Below are positions 60,000 through 64,000 of a DNA stretch of 64,000 bases, piece by piece. The position numbers and the translations under genes are program-made. The notes below the pieces were generated by a model that saw only the letters and a program-made list of their open reading frames with translations, ran no database searches and was not told the origin of the DNA. Source of the DNA: Planococcus salinus (GTDB lineage Bacteria; Bacillota; Bacilli; Bacillales_A; Planococcaceae); NCBI RefSeq assembly GCF_003719725.1, contig NZ_RIAX01000001.1, forward strand, positions 186,001 through 250,000, given 5' to 3'. The stretch's first letter is position 1; every line of letters starts with the position of its first letter.

Positions 60000-60115
60000 T
60001 TGCGTTCCTGAAAGTTTATTTGCGATCAGAAGATTTTATAAGCGTTCCTAGAGAGTTGTTTGCGATAAAAATTTTTTATTTGCTTTCCGCGCATTTCTTT
60101 TTGCGTTCGCTAAAA
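60000..60115. repeat. Array 4: TTTGCG(T/A)TC units at 20-21-bp period
   Basis: Units start at 60000, 60020, 60040, 60060, 60080 and 60101. Cores are TTGCGTTCC, TTGCGATCA, AAGCGTTCC, TTGCGATAA, TTGCTTTCC and TTGCGTTCG, alternating between GTTC and GAT types. It lies between divergent NERD2 and comEA. Confidence 0.85.
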
Positions 60116-60174
60116 TTCACCGGTCATTTCTCTCCAAACCATTACTTCCGACGTCAAAACCGAACCAAATGAGC

Positions 60175-60203
60175 TGGACACCGGAGAATTAATAACTTAT
60201 AAT
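60175..60203 (+). promoter_or_regulatory. Sigma-A promoter for comEA
   Basis: TGGACA (60175-60180), 17-nt spacer, perfect TATAAT (60198-60203). Gives an approximately 40-nt leader. No ComK-box pair was identified with confidence. Confidence 0.7.
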
Positions 60204-60252
60204 TCAGACAGCTTCTTATTTAATTGCCTTCTGAAGAAAAGAGGAATGACAA

Positions 60253-60873
60253 CTGAAATTTTCCCAGCTTCAGAACAAAGTTGTGTGGTTATTGGTCCCC
60301 GCCGTTTCCGCGCTGCTGTTAGTCGCTTATTTTTTATTTCCTCAGGAAGTACCGGAAAGTGTTCCGGTGTCATCGTTTGATTTGAATGAAGCTGAATCCC
60401 CTCAGCAGACGGAAACTCCCCCTACTGTAGAACCAATCCAAATATCACCAGTTGTCGACGTAAAAGGTGCCGTGGCCCATCCGGGTGTGTATGAACTGTC
60501 TCCGGAAGCGCGGATCCAGGACCTGATTCAGGCGGCAGGCGGTTTTCTTCCTGAAGCAGACAGCCGTGCGATCAATCTCGCCATGAAATTACAAGATGAA
60601 ATGAGCGTCTACGTGCCGGCAGTCGGCGAAGAAATCCTTCTGCCCGAATCACCACACTCAGCTGCTGCAACGGGTGATACTATGGTCAACCTGAATACCG
60701 CTGCCGAAGCGGAATTGACTTCGCTTCCGGGAATTGGCCCTTCCAAAGCGGCAGCCATCATCACATATCGGACCGATCATGGCAACTTCAAGACCATCGA
60801 CGAATTGAAGGAAGTCACCGGCATCGGCGACAAGACCTTCGAACAATTGAAAGACGCCATCACCGTCAAGTGA
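60253..60873 (+). CDS. comEA: Competence DNA receptor ComEA (CTG start proposed)
   Basis: 206 residues. Membrane anchor (about 11-27, VVWLLVPAVSALLLVAYF), a linker, an SLBB-like domain (VVDVKGAVAHPGVYELSPEA, about 68-87) and C-terminal helix-hairpin-helix DNA-binding repeats (LTSLPGIGPSKAAAIITYR). It captures DNA outside the cell for ComEC. The only start with a ribosome site (AAGAGGAA, seven bases upstream) is CTG 60253. In-frame TGA lies at 60247, and the next GTG (60283) has no site. Confidence 0.88.
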   Translation: MKFSQLQNKVVWLLVPAVSALLLVAYFLFPQEVPESVPVSSFDLNEAESPQQTETPPTVEPIQISPVVDVKGAVAHPGVYELSPEARIQDLIQAAGGFLPEADSRAINLAMKLQDEMSVYVPAVGEEILLPESPHSAAATGDTMVNLNTAAEAELTSLPGIGPSKAAAIITYRTDHGNFKTIDELKEVTGIGDKTFEQLKDAITVK

Positions 60874-60934
60874 CGGACTGAAACACCGGCGGGGGTGCAG
60901 CGGTTAGCCCGAAACACCCATAGACAAAAGGCGG

Positions 60935-60962
60935 TTGACGAAGTTTGTGCCTCTGCTACACT
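60935..60962 (+). promoter_or_regulatory. Promoter for comEB
   Basis: TTGACG (60935-60940), 16-nt spacer, TACACT preceded by TGC (extended -10). Allows comEB-comEC expression apart from comEA. Confidence 0.6.
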
Positions 60963-60993
60963 TATTTTATAACCATCAGCGGGAGGCAATTAA

Positions 60994-61566
60994 ATGAAGC
61001 GAATAACATGGGATCAATTTTTTATGGCACAAAGCCATCTACTGGCACTGAGGAGCACGTGCACACGGCTTTCGGTCGGTGCCACCATCGTACGGGACCG
61101 GCGCATTATGGCAGGAGGATACAATGGTTCGATTTCCGGAGGGGATCATTGCATCGACAAAGGCTGTTATGTCGTGGATGGGCATTGCGTCAGAACGATA
61201 CACGCCGAGATGAATGCGTTATTGCAGTGTGCCAAATACGGCATCAACGTCGGAGGGGCGGATATGTATGTCTCTCATTTCCCGTGTCTGCAATGCACCA
61301 AATCGATTATACAGGCTGGCATTGCACGACTGTATTATGCGGCAGATTATAAAAACCATGAATACGCCATTGAATTACTGGAACAGGCCGGCGTTGAAGT
61401 GGTCCAAGTGCCGTTTGACGAACGGAAAATTGACTTCCTGAGTGTCGAAAAAACATCTCTGTACATGGAACTGCTCGAGAAACTCCGTGAAAAAGGTGGC
61501 AGTGAAGAAGAGTTGTCCCATTATAACGAGCGGGTGAAGCAATTATTCGGAGAACTCGAAGTGTAA
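60994..61566 (+). CDS. comEB: ComEB dCMP-deaminase-like protein
   Basis: 190 residues. Zinc deaminase motifs HAEMNALLQ (about 69-77) and PCLQCTKSI (about 97-105). Homologous to dCMP deaminase, making dUMP. Its competence role in Bacillus is mainly ComGA localisation and is not essential for uptake. Start ATG after GGGAGGCAAT. Confidence 0.94.
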   Translation: MKRITWDQFFMAQSHLLALRSTCTRLSVGATIVRDRRIMAGGYNGSISGGDHCIDKGCYVVDGHCVRTIHAEMNALLQCAKYGINVGGADMYVSHFPCLQCTKSIIQAGIARLYYAADYKNHEYAIELLEQAGVEVVQVPFDERKIDFLSVEKTSLYMELLEKLREKGGSEEELSHYNERVKQLFGELEV

Positions 61567-61643
61567 CGGCCAATTTATACGTTTATATAGCAATTTCCAT
61601 CATACTTGCTACATACGCAGCGCATGAAACACCGATTAAATTT

Positions 61644-63839
61644 GTGTTCATGGCGCTGCTTTTTTGCTGGATGCTGTGGAAAAAAGAACCGGCGTCATTC
61701 ATGCTGTTGATCCTGCTGGCAGCAATCGCGGTTTACATGCTGCAGGATTTCCGTCAGCAGGATGACTTTCCATACGAAAAAGCCTTTACGGGAGAGCTGT
61801 CTTTTGACAGCGATTACGTAGTGGACGGCGATCGTTTGAGGGGATTTGCCAGGCTTGACGGCAAAACGCGTGTATATGCGACTTACCGCTTTGAAACTGC
61901 GGAAGAAAAAGCGGCTGTTGAACAAATGGCACACAAATCCAATTTTCAAGTTACCGGCTTGTTTGAGGTGCCGTCCCCGCCGTCACACCGGTTTTCATTT
62001 GATATGGAAAAGCATTTGAAAAAGAATGGCGCTTCCCATATCCTGGCCATCGATACGATTCATGCCGCCACAGAAAAACGGTCGGCTTTCGGTAAATTGA
62101 TCGGTCAACGAAAAGCGGTACAACACCATATTCGTGAACATTTCCCGGCAGCTTTAACGGCTGAAGCGGAAGCGTTGCTGATCGGCGAACGGGAAACGAT
62201 GACCGAGGAAGACCGTCTTGTTTACCAGACACTCGGCATTACGCATCTTTTTGCCATATCGGGTCTCCACGTGGGGATTGTTTCAGGAATGCTGTATTTT
62301 CTGCTGATCCGCCTTCATATCCGGAAAGAAACGGCGATCTTGCTTTTGCTGGTGGCTTTGCCGATGTATGCGGTGGTTGCAGGAGGGGCACCTTCCGTAT
62401 GGCGCGCGGTGAGCATGGTATTGACGGTATTGGTAGCCAGCCTTTTCGGTGCCAGGTTGCCGATTGCACAGGTTTTGCTGCTCAGTCTCTGCGCATTTGT
62501 GCTGCTGGACCCGTACGTCATGTATCAAATCGGCTTTCAGCTGTCCTATGGAGCGTCTTTTGGCATCATTTATTCCATTCGCTTCCTCTCTGCATCACAA
62601 TCGCTTGTGAAAACAGGTTTTTTGGTGACATGCATCGCTCAGCTGTCACTATATCCTTTGCTGCTGTTCTATTTTTATGAGCTGTCGGTGTCAGCTTTTT
62701 TCGTCAACAGTATATTTGTCCCTTTATACACCATGCTTATTTTGCCTGTTAATTTTATACTGCTTTTTTTGACGTGGGCGTTTCCGCCGGCCGCCGATCT
62801 GATTTTTCACTTTTATGAGCCGCTTCGCTCGTGGATTGGTGGTGTGATGGAGTGGCTGTCGTTCCTGCCTTTTCAAATGTGGAATCCAGGAAAGCCGGAG
62901 CCGCTTGTTCTGGCGTTGCTGATTGCGACGGTTCTGCTGTTCTATTCACTGGCTGAACAAGGTTTCAAGTATCGGCAATTGCTGATCCTGCTGTTGCCGG
63001 CGGCTGCCTTCAGTTTATGGCCTTATGCGGACCCCGCTTTGAAAGTGACATTTCTGGACGTCGGTCAAGGAGACAGTGCGGTCGTTGAGTTGCCGTACCG
63101 GAGGGCGGTATATCTGATCGATACGGGCGGTGTCCTGCGTTTTGATGCAGAAGAATTCAAAAAACGGCAACGGCCGTATGAAGTGGGGCGGCAAGTGGTC
63201 GCCCCTTATTTAAAAGGCAAAGGCATTTCGACGATTGACGCCCTGATCCTGTCTCACCCGGACGCTGACCATGCTGAAGGGGCGGACGAGATTTTCCGGC
63301 TTTTTCGGGTGAAGGAACTTCATGCGACGCCTGGATCTGCCGCCACGGATTTAATGAAGGCGTTGTCGGCTGCGGCAAAAGAAGCGGATATTCATTATCC
63401 GGGAAAAGGATCCGAATGGGAGGAAGGCGGCATCCAGTTTTCCTATTGGGCACCGGAAGATACGGAGTATGAAGGAAATAACGATTCGCTGGTACTGAAA
63501 ATGGAAAAAGAAGCGTTCAGTGTGTTGTTTACCGGGGATTTGGAAGTGGCAGGGGAAAATAAAATTGTGGAACGGCATAAAGAGGAGCTGCGGGGCACCA
63601 CCATCCTGAAAGTCGGGCATCATGGCAGCAAGACGTCAAGCGGCCAGTCTTTTCTGGAAGCCGCTTCTCCAAAACTGTCCATTTTTTCAACCGGCAAAGA
63701 CAACCGCTACGGCCACCCGACGGAAGAAGTGGTGGAGCGGTTTCAGTCACTGGGGCTGCCGACTTTGAATACAGCAGAATCAGGAACCATTGAAATTGAG
63801 TATGAAAATGGAGCCGTCTCCGTTCAAACCATGCGATGA
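61644..63839 (+). CDS. comEC: DNA uptake channel ComEC (true start unclear)
   Basis: At least 731 residues. N-terminal DUF4131/OB part, membrane competence domain with THLFAISGLHVGIVSG (about 202-217) and GYQIGFQLSYGAS-type helices, and a C-terminal metallo-beta-lactamase domain (FLDVGQGDS, LSHPDADHAEGA, FTGDLE, KVGHHGSKTSS, YGHPTEEVV). It imports single-stranded DNA. GTG 61644 is the first standard start but has no ribosome site. The frame is open back to 61527 and encodes a likely first membrane helix (NLYVYIAISIILATYAA), with no ATG/GTG/TTG/CTG. Confidence 0.85.
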   Translation: MFMALLFCWMLWKKEPASFMLLILLAAIAVYMLQDFRQQDDFPYEKAFTGELSFDSDYVVDGDRLRGFARLDGKTRVYATYRFETAEEKAAVEQMAHKSNFQVTGLFEVPSPPSHRFSFDMEKHLKKNGASHILAIDTIHAATEKRSAFGKLIGQRKAVQHHIREHFPAALTAEAEALLIGERETMTEEDRLVYQTLGITHLFAISGLHVGIVSGMLYFLLIRLHIRKETAILLLLVALPMYAVVAGGAPSVWRAVSMVLTVLVASLFGARLPIAQVLLLSLCAFVLLDPYVMYQIGFQLSYGASFGIIYSIRFLSASQSLVKTGFLVTCIAQLSLYPLLLFYFYELSVSAFFVNSIFVPLYTMLILPVNFILLFLTWAFPPAADLIFHFYEPLRSWIGGVMEWLSFLPFQMWNPGKPEPLVLALLIATVLLFYSLAEQGFKYRQLLILLLPAAAFSLWPYADPALKVTFLDVGQGDSAVVELPYRRAVYLIDTGGVLRFDAEEFKKRQRPYEVGRQVVAPYLKGKGISTIDALILSHPDADHAEGADEIFRLFRVKELHATPGSAATDLMKALSAAAKEADIHYPGKGSEWEEGGIQFSYWAPEDTEYEGNNDSLVLKMEKEAFSVLFTGDLEVAGENKIVERHKEELRGTTILKVGHHGSKTSSGQSFLEAASPKLSIFSTGKDNRYGHPTEEVVERFQSLGLPTLNTAESGTIEIEYENGAVSVQTMR

Positions 63840-63843
63840 AAAG

Positions 63844-63876
63844 AAAAAAGCCCCGGCTTGCCGCCGGGGCTTTTCA
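63844..63876. terminator. Bidirectional terminator between comEC and yqzM
   Basis: AAAAGCCCCGGC/GCCGGGGCTTTT perfect stem with TTGCC loop. T-runs in both directions. Confidence 0.93.
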
Positions 63877-63882
63877 TCCTTT

Positions 63883-64000
63883 TTATCGAGCCATAAATTC
63901 AACGACCGCCGCAATGATAAAGATAACTGCGAAAAAACCAAAAGAAACTACAAAGCCCATTCCGGCATCTATTGCGTCGTTTCGCTTCGACTGTACATTC
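63883..64000 (-). CDS. yqzM: YqzM-family small membrane protein (N-terminus beyond window)
   Basis: The last 39 residues are visible, starting NVQSKRNDAIDAGMGFVVS and ending EFMARstop, with one membrane helix (VSFGFFAVIFIIAAVVEF). This matches the approximately 44-residue YqzM family, which lies beside comEC in Bacillus. Function unknown. Too short and too truncated for ORF calling by length alone. Confidence 0.8.
   Translation of the reverse strand, partial: NVQSKRNDAIDAGMGFVVSFGFFAVIFIIAAVVEFMAR

Overview
This is a contiguous piece of a Bacillota (Bacillales) chromosome made almost entirely of housekeeping genes. Gene order follows the Bacillus subtilis maf-radC-mreBCD-minCD ... comEABC segment closely. 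Base composition looks balanced (about half G+C by eye), Shine-Dalgarno sites are strong, and TTG/GTG starts are common. Every sporulation gene expected at these positions (spoIVFAB after minD, safA/bofC between niaR and ruvA, spoVB near yajC, pbpI near yrrS) is missing, and only a spo0B-like gene remains. Together these suggest an asporogenous member of the Planococcaceae (Planococcus/Planomicrobium-like). The genus is an inference.

Layout. 1-1447: end of a minus-strand AbgT-family transporter. 1833-7198: maf, radC, the shape operon mreBCD and the division-site genes minCD. 7217-12890: a NERD-domain gene in the spoIVF position, then rplU-prp-rpmA, spo0B-like, obg and pheB-pheA. 12948-14451: a K+ channel and the NAD repressor niaR. 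14575-21970: ruvAB-queA-tgt-yajC, comN, secDF and a LapA-domain gene. 22015-29388: recJ-apt, an inserted beta-helix protein, relA-dtd. 29571-34898: amidase yrvJ, T-box-controlled hisS-aspS and 6S RNA. 34950-43446: tcdA, rarA, cymR-cysteine desulfurase-mnmA-TPR-recD2. 43507-48738: T-box-controlled alaS, then yrzL-ruvX-yrzB and mltG. 48807-52412: trmR, udk, greA, yrrS, mtnN. 52462-58835: pssA/psd and the yqeG-yqeH-aroE-yhbY-nadD-yqeK-rsfS-yqeM operon. 58944-64000: a second NERD gene, the DNA-uptake operon comEA-comEB-comEC and the start of yqzM.

Functional clusters: cell shape and division (mreBCD, minCD); ribosome maturation (rplU, Prp-processed rpmA, obg, yqeH, yhbY, rsfS); tRNA charging and modification (hisS, aspS, alaS, dtd, queA, tgt, tcdA, mnmA with its sulfur donor, trmR); DNA repair (radC, ruvAB, recJ, rarA, recD2, ruvX); protein export (yajC, secDF); phospholipid synthesis (pssA, psd, possibly yqeG); stringent and stress control (relA, 6S RNA, yqeK); competence (comEABC and its regulator comN).

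The least-explained material is intergenic. Four spacers carry tandem arrays of a short TGCG/TGCA-type word repeated every 20-21 bp. A degenerate fifth array flanks the second NERD gene, and a single unit sits at the stop of the beta-helix gene. Separately, two spacers (35862-36169 and 49452-49603) hold copies of one larger dispersed repeat.
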